The notes under the pieces are model-generated. The model had not been told where the DNA came from and did no database searches. It was given only the letters and a program-made list of their open reading frames with translations. DNA of 64,000 nt from Nostocoides sp. (GTDB lineage: Bacteria; Actinomycetota; Actinomycetes; Actinomycetales; Dermatophilaceae), in assembly GCA_016716625.1 (NCBI GenBank), contig JADJVJ010000001.1:1364001-1428000 (forward strand). Direction: 5' to 3'. Within the stretch, counting starts at the first letter, position 1; the number at the start of each line of letters is the position of its first letter. Positions 34,176 to 43,616 of this stretch are shown here, one piece after another. The position numbers and the translations under genes are program-made.

Positions 34176-36959
34176 CTAGTCGAGACGGTCGGTCGCGACC
34201 ACTCCCCGCAGCACGCTCGACATGGCCAAGCGGGCGTTGCGCCGCACCCCGGGATCCCCGGCGTCGGCGATCTGGCCGAGCAGGTCGACGAGTTGCTTGC
34301 ATCGGCGGACGAAGTCCCCGGCGGTGATGTCCGACCCGCGAAGCACCTCCTCGAGCCCGCGGCCCGAGGCCCACCGGTGGACCATCCAGACCATTCCGGC
34401 ATCCGGTGGGGTGCTTCCCCCCAGGCCCTCGGCCTGCTCGACGTCGTCGAGTTCGAACCACAGCCGGTGCATCACCGTCAACGCCTCGGCGGCCTCCGCG
34501 TTCGGCATCCGCGGGTCGATCGTGCCCTCATCGCGGCGCGGTTCGTGGATGAGCGCGGAGACGACCGCCGCCAGCGAGGCCGGGTCGAGGCCACGCCATA
34601 CCCCGTGCCGAAGGCACTCGGCGGTGAGCAGGTCACGTTCGGTGTAGAGCCGGCGCAACGAGCCCCCGAGTTCGCTGACCTCACCGCCACCTTCCTCCAG
34701 GTAGCCCAGGCGCTCAAGCACGGCGCAGATGCGGTCGAAGGTTCGGGCGACGCTGCCGGTTCGCCCGTCCATGGTGCGCTGCAGGCCTGCCGTCTCCCGC
34801 TTGAGCCGCCACCAGCGCTCCGCCCACCGGGCGTGTGCCTCGCGGTCCGGGCAGGAGTGGCATGGGTGTGCCCGCAGGCGGGCCCGCAGGTCCTCCACCC
34901 GAGCGGCCTGAGCCACTTCTCGGGGCGGCCGGGAACGTCCCGGCGGGGGCTCACGTCCCGGCGGGGGGTCGTGCGGGACGGCGATCCTGAGGCGGACGGC
35001 GAGGTCGCGGCGGGCTGCCGGAGACTTGCTGTTGAAGTGCTTGGGCACCGGGATCCGAGCCGCGGGCGTCACCGGCACCGGCACGTCGACGGTGGTGAGC
35101 CGCCGCAGCTGCTTGCCTTCGGTGACCACGCTGGGCCCGACTCCACCGGCGCCACCACGGGCCGCGGCGATGACGACCGCCCACCCGGCCTTGCGCCCGG
35201 AAGGGATCTCGAACACATCACCGACCTCGAGGGCCTCGAGGCTCACCGCGGCCTCGGCGCGGCTGCGGGCGGCCCGCGCGCGGGATCCATCCTTCTCGGC
35301 GTCGGCGAGGTCCCGGCGCAGGGCGGCATACTCCGCGAAGTCGCCGAGGTCGCAACGCATCGCTTCGGCGTAGTCAGCCAGGCCGCCCTCGTTGCGACGC
35401 ACCGCCCTGGCGACCCCCACCACGGATCGGTCGGCCTGGAACTGGGCGAACGAGGTCTCCAGGACCTCCCGGGCCACCTCCCGACCCATGGTTTCGATGA
35501 GGTTGACGGCCATGTTGGACGTCGGCCGGAAACTGGAGCGCAGCGGGTAGGTCCGGGTCGAGGCCAAGCCGCCGACGGCAAGCGGGTCCATCCCTCGGGC
35601 CCACTGCACGACCGCATGGCCCTCGACGTCGATACCGCGCCGCCCGGCCCGGCCCGTGAGTTGGGTGTATTCCGCCGGGGTGAGGTCGGCGTGGTTCTCC
35701 CCGTTGTACTTGACGAGCTTCTCCAGCACCACCGTGCGGGCCGGCATGTTGATCCCCAGCGCCAGGGTTTCGGTGGCGAAGACCACCTTGACCCGCCCCT
35801 GCGTGAAGAGTTCCTCGACGATTTCGCGGAAGAGCGGCAGCATGCCCGCATGGTGCGCCGCGAAGCCGCGGCAGAGCCCCTCGACGAAGTCCCAGTAGCC
35901 GAGCACCCCGAGGTCGCCCTCACTCAGGCCCTCGGTGCGTTCCTCGACGTGCCGCCGGATCCGCAGCGACTCTCGGGAGTCGACGAGCCGCAAACCGGAA
36001 CCGAGGAGTTGGCCCACGGCCCCGTCGCAACCGGCCCGGCTGAAGATGAAGACCACCGCGGGGAGGAGGCCCTCTCGGTCGAGCCGTTCGACCACCTCGG
36101 TGCGCGAGGCCCGGGCCACGCCGGCTCCCCCGCCGGCAACGGCGGAGCGTATGTCGTGCGCTCCCCCGCGCGGGCCGACCCGGGTACCGCGCCTGCCGAC
36201 CCCCCGACGGTCCCTGGTGGGGCCTGCGGGACGCTGCTCGGCGGAACGGATCGCGGAGATGAGGTCCGGGTCGACCCGATCTCCGGCGAAAAGGTCGAAG
36301 AGGGTCCCCCCGACAAGCATGTGCTGGTAAAGCGGCACCGGCCGGTGTTCGGAGACGACGACCGCATGGTTGCCGCGCACCTCCCCGAGCCATTCACCGA
36401 ACTCCTCGGCGTTGCTCACCGTCGCGGACAGGGACACCAGCTGCACCGAGTCGGGCAGGTGGATGATGACTTCCTCCCAGACGGCACCGCGGAAGCGGTC
36501 CGCGAGGTAGTGCACCTCGTCCATGACGACGAAGGCGAGCCCGGCCAGGGTCGAGGACCCGGCATAGAGCATGTTGCGCAGCACCTCGGTGGTCATGACG
36601 ACGACGGGGGCTTCCCCGTTGACCGAGGTGTCCCCGGTGAGCAACCCGACCCGGTCGGCACCGTGCTGGGCGACCAGGTCGCGGTATTTCTGGTTGGAGA
36701 GGGCCTTGATCGGGGTGGTGTAGAAGGCCTTCTGCCCCCGCGCTAGGGCCAGGTGAACGGCGAACTCGCCGACGATGGTCTTGCCGGCTCCGGTCGGGGC
36801 GGCGACGAGCACCCCCTGCCCTTGTTCAACGGCCTCACAGGCCTGGACTTGGAACCCGTCGAGGGGGAAGGCGAGGTTTTCGGCAAACTTTCCGAGCTCG
36901 GAACGGGCCCGGCGCCGCCGACGGGCGTCCGCGGCATACCGTTCGGCGGGGCTGGGCAC
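34176..36959 (-). CDS. helY: Superfamily 2 DEVH-box helicase HelY (Ski2/Mtr4-like)
   Basis: 927 residues. Motif I is APTGAGKT (54-61), motif II is DEVH in FVVMDEVHYLAD, and motif III is SATVSNAEEF. The second RecA domain carries FATETLALGINMPARTVV and QLTGRAGRRGID. The C-terminus is of the DSHCT type (about 780-927). A low-conservation insert near residues 240-280 is rich in Arg/Gly. It unwinds RNA or DNA with ATP. In M. tuberculosis helY follows tatC, and the same order is seen here with a DagK-like gene between. Confidence 0.95.
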   Translation of the reverse strand: MPSPAERYAADARRRRRARSELGKFAENLAFPLDGFQVQACEAVEQGQGVLVAAPTGAGKTIVGEFAVHLALARGQKAFYTTPIKALSNQKYRDLVAQHGADRVGLLTGDTSVNGEAPVVVMTTEVLRNMLYAGSSTLAGLAFVVMDEVHYLADRFRGAVWEEVIIHLPDSVQLVSLSATVSNAEEFGEWLGEVRGNHAVVVSEHRPVPLYQHMLVGGTLFDLFAGDRVDPDLISAIRSAEQRPAGPTRDRRGVGRRGTRVGPRGGAHDIRSAVAGGGAGVARASRTEVVERLDREGLLPAVVFIFSRAGCDGAVGQLLGSGLRLVDSRESLRIRRHVEERTEGLSEGDLGVLGYWDFVEGLCRGFAAHHAGMLPLFREIVEELFTQGRVKVVFATETLALGINMPARTVVLEKLVKYNGENHADLTPAEYTQLTGRAGRRGIDVEGHAVVQWARGMDPLAVGGLASTRTYPLRSSFRPTSNMAVNLIETMGREVAREVLETSFAQFQADRSVVGVARAVRRNEGGLADYAEAMRCDLGDFAEYAALRRDLADAEKDGSRARAARSRAEAAVSLEALEVGDVFEIPSGRKAGWAVVIAAARGGAGGVGPSVVTEGKQLRRLTTVDVPVPVTPAARIPVPKHFNSKSPAARRDLAVRLRIAVPHDPPPGREPPPGRSRPPREVAQAARVEDLRARLRAHPCHSCPDREAHARWAERWWRLKRETAGLQRTMDGRTGSVARTFDRICAVLERLGYLEEGGGEVSELGGSLRRLYTERDLLTAECLRHGVWRGLDPASLAAVVSALIHEPRRDEGTIDPRMPNAEAAEALTVMHRLWFELDDVEQAEGLGGSTPPDAGMVWMVHRWASGRGLEEVLRGSDITAGDFVRRCKQLVDLLGQIADAGDPGVRRNARLAMSSVLRGVVATDRLD

Positions 36960-36968
36960 CTGCCCAGG

Positions 36969-37856
36969 CTACGCGAGGACGGCCAGTGCGCCCGGGACCA
37001 CCTCGACGGTGAGCGGCAACGGCGCGAACCGCTCCCCGTCGGCGTAGGTGACGATCCCGGGGGCTTCGAGCCGGATACGGCGCGCGCGGCGCAGAATGGT
37101 GAGGTCGTGGCCGACATGCGTGCCCTTGAACACCCTGGGGAAGACCTTCAGGAAGCCCGGGATCGAGGTCTCCCGGACGATGAGGACGTCGAGCAGTCCG
37201 TCGTCGAACCGGGCATCGGGGGCGACCTGCATCCCACCCCCGTACGAGGGACCGTTCGCGATCGCGACGAGCATGGCTCGCATGTCGAGGACCTCGTCGT
37301 CGAGGACGATGCGGTACGGCAGCGCCCGGAAGCCGGGAAGTTCGCGGACCATCGCCAGGGTGTACCGCATAGGCCCCTTGGGCCAAGACCAGCGGTTGGC
37401 GCGCTCGTTGACGATGGCGTCGAACCCGGCACCCAGCACGCCGATGAACCACCGTTCCTCGCCGTGCGCGGTGAGGTGGCGGGCCAGATCTAGCCGCCGC
37501 ACGGTCCCACCGAGGAGGTGGCGCACTCCGGCGGCGGGATCCCGGACCGGCAGTGCGAGGGTGCGGGCCACGTCGTTGCCGGTGCCGACGGCGACAATCC
37601 CGAGCGGGATGTCGGTGCCCGCGCAGATGTTGGCCCCGAGGTGGGTCATGCCGTCACCGCCGACGACGACGAGCGTATCGATCATCCCGGCGTCGATCGC
37701 GGCCCGTCCCCGGGCACGAGCGCGAGAGGCGTCGGCGGCGGACAGGTCGAGCACGGAGTGTCCGCTCTGCTTGAGCGTGGCGATGGCTGTCCGGCCCAGC
37801 CGGGCGCCGGTGTTCTTGCCGGCCGTGGGGTTGACGATGACACCGATGCGCTTCAT
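36969..37856 (-). CDS. Diacylglycerol kinase-like lipid kinase
   Basis: 295 residues. The nucleotide-binding signature is VVVGGDGMTHLGANIC, with GTGNDVARTLALP further on. The N-terminal GVIVNPTAGKNTGARLG and the C-terminal DGERFAPLPLTVEVVPGAL are typical of the DagK/LCB kinase family. It phosphorylates diacylglycerol or a related lipid at the membrane. It starts 7 bp after tatC and ends 10 bp before helY, so it sits within the tatAC-helY operon. Confidence 0.92.
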   Translation of the reverse strand: MKRIGVIVNPTAGKNTGARLGRTAIATLKQSGHSVLDLSAADASRARARGRAAIDAGMIDTLVVVGGDGMTHLGANICAGTDIPLGIVAVGTGNDVARTLALPVRDPAAGVRHLLGGTVRRLDLARHLTAHGEERWFIGVLGAGFDAIVNERANRWSWPKGPMRYTLAMVRELPGFRALPYRIVLDDEVLDMRAMLVAIANGPSYGGGMQVAPDARFDDGLLDVLIVRETSIPGFLKVFPRVFKGTHVGHDLTILRRARRIRLEAPGIVTYADGERFAPLPLTVEVVPGALAVLA

Positions 37857-37862
37857 GTCGGG

Positions 37863-38690
37863 TCAGATCTTCGAGGCCTCGTCGTCGGCGACATCGAGCC
37901 AGTCCGGGCGCGCCTTCGCCTTGCGACGATCGAGCAGGAACGCCAAACCGCAGGCCGCGAAATAGAGCACGATGAGCGGCGCCGCGAAGACAAACAGGGT
38001 GTACGGGTCGGAGGTCGGGGTGGCCGCGGCGGCGAAAACGAGGACCGCGACGATCGCCACCCGCCAGCCCTTGATGAGCTTCTGGGCCGAAAGGACCCCG
38101 ACGACGTTGAGCGCGATGAGGAAGACCGGGAAAAGGAAGCCGAGCCCGAAGACGAGGACGAAGCGCATGACGAAGGAGAAGTACATCGACGTCTGCTGGA
38201 TGTTCGAGGTGCCGTCGGGGCTCAGACCGTAAAGGATCGAGAGCGACTGCGGCAGGATCACGTACCCCAGCCAGGCCCCACCCAGGAAGAGCGGCACCGT
38301 GGAGCCGATGAAGAGCAGCGAGATCCGCTTCTCCTTGCGGGTCAGCCCCGGCACGATGAACGCCCACGCCTGATAGAGCCAGACCGGGCTCGAGGCGAGC
38401 ACGCCGACGAAGATCGACATGGTGAGCAAGTTCGACAGCGCGGCCGTGGCCTGGTCGAAGTTGAGCGAGATGTTCTTCGTCGGGTTCGCCACTTTGTAGG
38501 CGTCGAAGGGCGCCGCGAGGAAGTTGTAGATCCGCTCGTAGGAAAACGCTGCGGCAATGGCCGTGGCGACGACGGTCAGGGCGCTGACCATGACCCGTCG
38601 GCGGAGTTCACGGAAGTGATCGGCGAGCGACATCCGCCCCTCGGGGTCACGAGGGCGTCGGCGCGGCAAGGCCATGGTCAGCTGCGGCAA
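37863..38690 (-). CDS. tatC: Sec-independent protein translocase TatC
   Basis: 275 residues with six membrane segments. The conserved N-terminal MSLADHFRELRRRVMVSAL is followed by the periplasmic loop and FVLVFGLGFLFPVFLIALN. Near the end comes VFAAAATPTSDPYTLFVFAAPL, including the family P-S/T-D-P. TatC is the receptor for twin-arginine signal peptides and pairs with TatA, encoded 33 bp upstream. The C-terminal tail is basic and cytoplasmic. Confidence 0.97.
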   Translation of the reverse strand: MPQLTMALPRRRPRDPEGRMSLADHFRELRRRVMVSALTVVATAIAAAFSYERIYNFLAAPFDAYKVANPTKNISLNFDQATAALSNLLTMSIFVGVLASSPVWLYQAWAFIVPGLTRKEKRISLLFIGSTVPLFLGGAWLGYVILPQSLSILYGLSPDGTSNIQQTSMYFSFVMRFVLVFGLGFLFPVFLIALNVVGVLSAQKLIKGWRVAIVAVLVFAAAATPTSDPYTLFVFAAPLIVLYFAACGLAFLLDRRKAKARPDWLDVADDEASKI

Positions 38691-38723
38691 GGAGTGGGCA
38701 ACGGTGAGCCGGTGGGGGCGGAC

Positions 38724-38987
38724 TTACCCCTGGGGGGTGGTGTCGGTCCGCGGCCGTTCGCCGGTCGCCGGTGCGTCCGGTTCGCTTGTGCGGTTCACCG
38801 TCTCACCCGGGACGGTCTCACTGGCGGCGGCCGACTTGTTGTCGCGCTTCATCTCGTCGACCTCGGACTTGAAAACCCGGGCCGAACGGCCGAGGCTGCG
38901 GGCCGCATCCGGGAGTCTCTTCCACCCGAACAGCAGCACCACGAGCAGGACGATGATGAGCAACTCTGGCCAACCTGGCTTACCCAT
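38724..38987 (-). CDS. tatA: Twin-arginine translocase subunit TatA
   Basis: 87 residues: a short N-terminus ([21 protein letters not shown]), one membrane helix, the hinge [14 protein letters not shown], an amphipathic helix and an acidic/polar tail. The Glu8 and Phe-Gly hinge pattern is typical. It forms the pore of the Tat system with TatC. It sits between pafC and tatC, as in mycobacteria. Confidence 0.95.
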   Translation of the reverse strand: MGKPGWPELLIIVLLVVLLFGWKRLPDAARSLGRSARVFKSEVDEMKRDNKSAAASETVPGETVNRTSEPDAPATGERPRTDTTPQG

Positions 38988-39101
38988 ACACCTGTTCCTT
39001 CCGAGCCGGACCGAATGCCGCCAGCATACATGTCACAATCCCGCGAACGGCCTGACCCAAGCGATCGGAGCCCCGCAATGCAACGCGGAGGCGTCCTGCG
39101 G

Positions 39102-40103
39102 CTAACACTTGCCGACATACCCGGCAAGTGCGGCGTCCGCACCGAGGCGGACCTCCTCGGCAACGTCCGAGGGCGCCACGACGATCCCGCGCCCGCCCAG
39201 GCGCCGGAGCAGCCGTTGCAGCCACTGGGTGTCCGAGGTTCGCAGGGTGACCACCGATCCGCCGCCCTCGGCCTCGGGCACCTCGGTGAGCGACTCCACC
39301 GGGTAGTAGTCGGCCACCCAGCGCGCCCCCGGGAGGAGCCGCAGGGTCACCGTGACGTCGTCCGGGGCCGGGCGGTAGGTGCCTTCGGTGAGGTCGCGCA
39401 TCGCGGCCCCTTCGGGCGGGGTGCCGTCGATGTCGAGGACGGCGAGGTCGACGATCCGGTCCAACCGGAAGAGTCGGGTGTCCGAGGCGAGGTGGCACCA
39501 GCCTTCGAGGTACCAGTGCCCGTCCATGCCGATGACGCGCATGGGGTCCACGTCGCGGCGGGTCGTCTCGTCCCGTCCGGGGACGTGATAGGTCAGGTGG
39601 ACCCGACGGCTGCTGGCCACGGCCTCCCGCAGGGTGCCCAGCACACTGGCGATCCCCGAGTCGTCGATACTCGCCTCGATCCGCGACACCGGACCCGCCA
39701 CTGCCCCGGCGGCCGCCTCGAGCTTGGCCAGGGTACGGTCGATGAGCCCGGTATCCGAGATCGCGGACACTTCCCGGAGCGCCCGCAACCCCACGATGAG
39801 GGTGGCGGCCTCGTCCACCCCGAGTCGCAGCGGACGGGCGATGGTGTCGGCGTTGGAGAGGAAGACCCTGCCTTCCTCCCACTCGGCCTCGATGAGTTCA
39901 TCGGGCATCTGGCCGTAACCGCAGACGAAGAGCAGCGAGAGGTCGCTCTCGAGCTGCTCGACGGTGACCCCGAGTTCGGCTGCGGCCCGCTCCGTGTCGA
40001 TCCCCTGCCGGTTGAGCAGCCACGGGACCATGGTGAGCAACCGGGTCAGCCGCGCGGTCGCCGATTCCGGGGCCGTCCGGCGGGCACCCTTGGCCGGGGT
40101 CAT
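39102..40103 (-). CDS. pafC: WYL-domain regulator PafC
   Basis: 333 residues from the ATG at 40103, which overlaps the pafB stop by 4 bp. An N-terminal winged helix (RLLTMVPWLLNRQGIDTERA) is followed by the WYL domain (HWYLEGWCHLASDTRLFRLD) and the WCX tail (VADYYPVESLTEVPE). With PafB it forms the activator of DNA-damage genes in mycobacteria and relatives, sensing single-stranded DNA. A 114-bp gap separates it from tatA. Confidence 0.94.
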   Translation of the reverse strand: MTPAKGARRTAPESATARLTRLLTMVPWLLNRQGIDTERAAAELGVTVEQLESDLSLLFVCGYGQMPDELIEAEWEEGRVFLSNADTIARPLRLGVDEAATLIVGLRALREVSAISDTGLIDRTLAKLEAAAGAVAGPVSRIEASIDDSGIASVLGTLREAVASSRRVHLTYHVPGRDETTRRDVDPMRVIGMDGHWYLEGWCHLASDTRLFRLDRIVDLAVLDIDGTPPEGAAMRDLTEGTYRPAPDDVTVTLRLLPGARWVADYYPVESLTEVPEAEGGGSVVTLRTSDTQWLQRLLRRLGGRGIVVAPSDVAEEVRLGADAALAGYVGKC

Positions 40104-41092
40104 CGCAGACTCCGGTGGGCGTCGCGGACCGCGGTGAGCCGGGCGATGACGGCGTCGACGAGTTCTGCCGGGGCCTCGACCACGACGTCTGCCCCGTACC
40201 CGCAGACCTCGTCGGCGAGCTGCTCGACATCGACGTAGTCGAGGTCGAGCAGCGACCAGGTGTCGTCGACCTCCCCGACGGTGCGGGCTCGACGCCGCAG
40301 CGCATGGCCAGCGCCCGAACGCACCCGCAGCACCGCCGGGGCGTGGTCCACGGGCGCCGAGCTCCGGGTGCGGGCCATGGCGCGCGGGTCGTGCTCCGGC
40401 ACGGCATACGCCCCGGGGTGGCCCGCCGGGCGGACCGAGCCGACGATCCGGGAGAGCCGGAACACCCGAGGCTCGCCGCGTCCGCGGTCGAAGGCGTTGA
40501 GGTACCAGCGGCCCCGGACGCTGACCAAGGACCACGGTTCCACGACCCTGGCGGTGGGCTCGGCCTGTTCGGGTCGTCGGTAGTCGAAGGCGATCGGGCG
40601 GGTGGCCACCACCGCGTCCTTGACCGCGTCGAAGGCAGGTTCCACGGTCCGCAGCCGGGGCTCGATCCCGACGAGCGACTCGGTGTCGCGCTCGACCCCG
40701 CTGGCCTCGAGCTTGCGCAGCGCGAGGGCGGCCGGGCCGGCGAGGGACGCCTGCGCCCAGGTCCGGCTCGCCAGGCCGAGCACCGCCAGCTCGTCGGGCT
40801 CGAAGGCGATGTCGGGCAGGGCGTACTCACGGCGATCGATCCGATAGGCAGGTTCCTCGTCGAAGGCCAGCCCGATCTCGGTGGTCGCCAGCGGCACCCC
40901 GAGTGCGCGCAGCTCGTCCTTGTCCCGCTCGAACATCCGCTCGAAGGCCTCCACCGAGGGAGAGGTGTCGTACTGGCCGACGAGACGGCGGATCTGGGCC
41001 TTGGTCAACGGTCTCCGGGTGTAGAGCAGCACCATGACGAGGTTGAGCAGCCGCTCGGTCTTGAGCGCACCCGTCGTCGTTCCAGCCGTCAC
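40100..41092 (-). CDS. pafB: WYL-domain regulator PafB
   Basis: About 330 residues from the GTG at 41092; a TTG three codons earlier is also possible. The N-terminal winged helix is ALKTERLLNLVMVLLYTRRP, followed by LVGQYD. The WYL domain is GRWYLNAFDRGRGEPRVFRLSRI, given here as the block near residue 200. A WCX-like tail closes the protein. It is half of the PafBC heterodimer that drives LexA/RecA-independent damage responses. The start lies 39 bp from the divergent DUF3866 gene. Confidence 0.93.
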   Translation of the reverse strand: MTAGTTTGALKTERLLNLVMVLLYTRRPLTKAQIRRLVGQYDTSPSVEAFERMFERDKDELRALGVPLATTEIGLAFDEEPAYRIDRREYALPDIAFEPDELAVLGLASRTWAQASLAGPAALALRKLEASGVERDTESLVGIEPRLRTVEPAFDAVKDAVVATRPIAFDYRRPEQAEPTARVVEPWSLVSVRGRWYLNAFDRGRGEPRVFRLSRIVGSVRPAGHPGAYAVPEHDPRAMARTRSSAPVDHAPAVLRVRSGAGHALRRRARTVGEVDDTWSLLDLDYVDVEQLADEVCGYGADVVVEAPAELVDAVIARLTAVRDAHRSLR

Positions 41093-41130
41093 CCTTGGCA
41101 ACCTACCCGACGGCTACGCTGCCCACTGTG

Positions 41131-42222
41131 ATGGAGTGGGCCGAAGGTGTCGTGGCGTCCCTCGGCGAGTCCTGGCCGGGAGCGCAGGTCTGCGAGGTGT
41201 CCACCGGCGCCGGGCCGATGACCGCGCTCGCGTACACCGCGATGGTGGGGTGCCCTCAGCCCGGTGAGCGGGTCCTGCTCAACGTCGCCGCGGTGCGCCG
41301 TGGCCTGGGGACAGGGGGTATGGCGTTCGTCGTCGCCCGCATCGACGGAGCCCGCCCGGGGCCGACATCACCGAGTGTGGGTCACATCGTCAAGGCCCGC
41401 TACACCCCGCAGCAACAGATGTTCCTCGCCGTCGACGAACAGGAGAGCCCGCACCACGATGCGCTGCGGGGCGCCGATTCCCTGGGCGGGATGCCGGTCC
41501 TCGTCACCGACCTGCATTCCGCGCTGCCAGCGATCATCGCGGGCGTGCGCACCCGACGACCGCAGGCCCGGGTCGCCTACGTCATGACCGAAGGTGGGGC
41601 CCTGCCGTTGTCGTTCTCGCGGACCGTGGCGGGGTTGCGGGAGGCGGGCTGGATCGCCTCGACGATCACCGTCGGACAGGCCTTCGGTGGGGATCACGAG
41701 GCCGTGAGTATCCACACCGGGCTGCTTGCCGCGCACCGCGTGGTCGCGGCCGACCTCGCCGTCGTCATCCAGGGGCCGGGCAATGTGGGCACGGACACCC
41801 GATGGGGCTTCTCCGGGGTCGCGACCGTGGAGGCCCTGCACGCGGCTCATGTGCTCGGCGGCACCCCGGTCGCGGGGCTGCGAGTGTCCGGCGCCGACCG
41901 GCGCGAGCGGCATCGGGGCATCAGCCACCACAGCCGAACGGCATACGGTCGGGCGCTGCTCGCACCGGCCACCATCCCGGTGACCCGGGTGGTCGACACC
42001 GAACTCGATGCCCTCATCCGGGCTCAGCTGGACGCCCTGGTCGGCTCCGCGAGGGCCGTACTCACCGTCGCCGAGATCTCGCCCGACGGTCTGCAGGAGG
42101 CCCTGGACAGCTCACCGGTTCCGCTCTCCACCATGGGCCGAAGCCTTGCCGAGGACCCCGCGGGGTTCGTCATCGCGGCGGCCACGGGGGCCTGGGCCGC
42201 TGAGGTCAGCGCACGCCCATGA
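41131..42222 (+). CDS. DUF3866 family protein
   Basis: 363 residues from ATG 41131; a GTG one codon earlier is possible. It begins MEWAEGVVASLGESWPGAQV, with an N-terminal barrel-like part (GERVLLNVAAVRRGLGTGGM) and a long C-terminal part holding MPVLVTDLHSALPAII, VIQGPGNVGTDTRWGFSGV and HRGISHHSRTAYGRALL. This matches DUF3866, an uncharacterised actinobacterial family that I recall near proteasome/paf genes. No signal or membrane part is seen. It is the only plus-strand gene between dop and helY and ends 17 bp inside the convergent FKBP gene. Confidence 0.8.
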   Translation: MEWAEGVVASLGESWPGAQVCEVSTGAGPMTALAYTAMVGCPQPGERVLLNVAAVRRGLGTGGMAFVVARIDGARPGPTSPSVGHIVKARYTPQQQMFLAVDEQESPHHDALRGADSLGGMPVLVTDLHSALPAIIAGVRTRRPQARVAYVMTEGGALPLSFSRTVAGLREAGWIASTITVGQAFGGDHEAVSIHTGLLAAHRVVAADLAVVIQGPGNVGTDTRWGFSGVATVEALHAAHVLGGTPVAGLRVSGADRRERHRGISHHSRTAYGRALLAPATIPVTRVVDTELDALIRAQLDALVGSARAVLTVAEISPDGLQEALDSSPVPLSTMGRSLAEDPAGFVIAAATGAWAAEVSARP

Positions 42223-42583
42223 GGTCGACGACGAAGATGAGCGTCTCCCCCGGCTTGATGACTCCACCGGCTCCACGGTCGCCGTAGGCTTTGTGCGCGG
42301 GGATGACGAGCCGGCGACGCCCACCGACGCGCATCCCGAGAATGCCCTCGTCCCAGCCGCGGATGACCTGGCCGACGCCGAGCCGGAAGTCCAGCGGCGC
42401 CCCGCGGTTCCACGAGGCGTCGAACTCCTCGCCGGTGGAGTGGGCCACGCCGACGTAGTGGGCGCTCACCGTCACTCCGTTCACGGCTTCGGCGCCCTCC
42501 CCGAGAGTGATGTCCTCGATGACGAGGTCGGTGGGCGGCTCCTCACCCGGGAAGTCGATCTCGGGCTTGCTCAACTCGGTCAT
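42206..42583 (-). CDS. FKBP-type peptidyl-prolyl isomerase, cytosolic
   Basis: 125 residues from the ATG at 42583. It is a single FKBP domain: VSAHYVGVAHSTGEEFDASW, then PLDFRLGVGQVIRGWDEGIL, GMRVGGRRRLVIPAHKAYGD and ETLIFVVDLMGV. The isomerase residues of the family are kept. No signal peptide is present, so it probably helps cytosolic folding. It follows the secreted FKBP lipoprotein gene by 13 bp on the same strand. Confidence 0.95.
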   Translation of the reverse strand: MTELSKPEIDFPGEEPPTDLVIEDITLGEGAEAVNGVTVSAHYVGVAHSTGEEFDASWNRGAPLDFRLGVGQVIRGWDEGILGMRVGGRRRLVIPAHKAYGDRGAGGVIKPGETLIFVVDLMGVR

Positions 42584-42596
42584 GGAAGGGCCCTTC

Positions 42597-43598
42597 TCAG
42601 TAGGCGGCGAGGATGTCGACAACGAAGACGAGGGTGTCGGTGCCGCCGATCTTTGGGGGACTCCCCGCGGCGCCGTAGCCGTCGGCCGGGGGCACGATGA
42701 TGAGCAGGCGGCTGCCGACGTTCTGGCCGACGAGGCTGGTGTCCCAGCCCTTGATGACCTTGCCGGCACCGAGCTGGAACTCGAACGGCTGCCCGGGACG
42801 GTCGGCGCTGGAGTCGAAGACACTGCCGTCCTTCCACAGCGCCCCGGTGTAGTTCACCCGAACCGTCTGCCCGGCCTTGGTTTTGGCCCCCTGACCGGCG
42901 ATGAGCGGCTGCACGACGGTTTTGACCGGTGCCTTGGCCCCCTTGACCACGGTGATCTCGGCCCGCTTGCCCTCGGGCACTTTCACCGTCGGCAGCCCCG
43001 CCTTGGGGGCGACGGGGGTGCCGGTAGCTGTAGCGAGCGGTGTCGTCGCCGAGACGATGTCGATGAGGAAGAGCGCGGTGTCCTCCTTGGCGAAACCGAG
43101 CTGCTCGTTGCCCGCTTCCCCGAAGGCATCCTTGGGCGGGGAGGCGACGAGCACCCGGCTACCGACCTTGAGACCCACCAACGCGGTGCGCAGCGAGGGG
43201 AAGAGCTGCTCGTCGCTGAGGTCGATGGCGACCGCACCGGTCTTGAACGTGCTGTGCGCGAGCTTGCCGTCCTTGCCGTTGACGATGGCAGCGTTGATGG
43301 ATAGCAGATCCTTGGCCGTGAGGACGGACCCGGTTCCCTCGGTGAGCACCTTGGTCTCGACCTGGGTGACCGTGAGCGGCGTCTTGGGGACCGTGATGGT
43401 CGGGTCGGCTTTGGCGTCGCCACCGCTCACCGTCACGGAGGCGATGGCGTCGGAGGTCGGGGCCTTGGTGTCGTCACCACAGGCGCTCGTCGCGAGGACG
43501 GCGGCTGCGGTGGCCAGGGCCAGGAGGGACGTGCGGAGTCGTCTCACGAGGTCGGACTTTCGTTCGGGCGCCCCCGAGGGTCGACGGCGCATCACCAA
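42597..43598 (-). CDS. FKBP-type peptidyl-prolyl isomerase, lipoprotein with two FKBP regions
   Basis: 333 residues. A lipoprotein signal is visible (LRTSLLALATAAAVLATSAC, lipidation at about Cys40). Residues about 60-190 are a degenerate FKBP-like domain (AVAIDLSDEQLFPSLRTALV). Residues about 225-333 are a canonical one (VRVNYTGALWKDGSVFDSSA, IKGWDTSLVGQNVGSRLLII). It is probably an extracytoplasmic folding helper. The gene lies between pafA and the cytosolic FKBP gene, a placement also common in other actinobacteria. Confidence 0.92.
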   Translation of the reverse strand: MVMRRRPSGAPERKSDLVRRLRTSLLALATAAAVLATSACGDDTKAPTSDAIASVTVSGGDAKADPTITVPKTPLTVTQVETKVLTEGTGSVLTAKDLLSINAAIVNGKDGKLAHSTFKTGAVAIDLSDEQLFPSLRTALVGLKVGSRVLVASPPKDAFGEAGNEQLGFAKEDTALFLIDIVSATTPLATATGTPVAPKAGLPTVKVPEGKRAEITVVKGAKAPVKTVVQPLIAGQGAKTKAGQTVRVNYTGALWKDGSVFDSSADRPGQPFEFQLGAGKVIKGWDTSLVGQNVGSRLLIIVPPADGYGAAGSPPKIGGTDTLVFVVDILAAY

Positions 43599-43616
43599 CC
43601 GTCAACGATAACCGCT

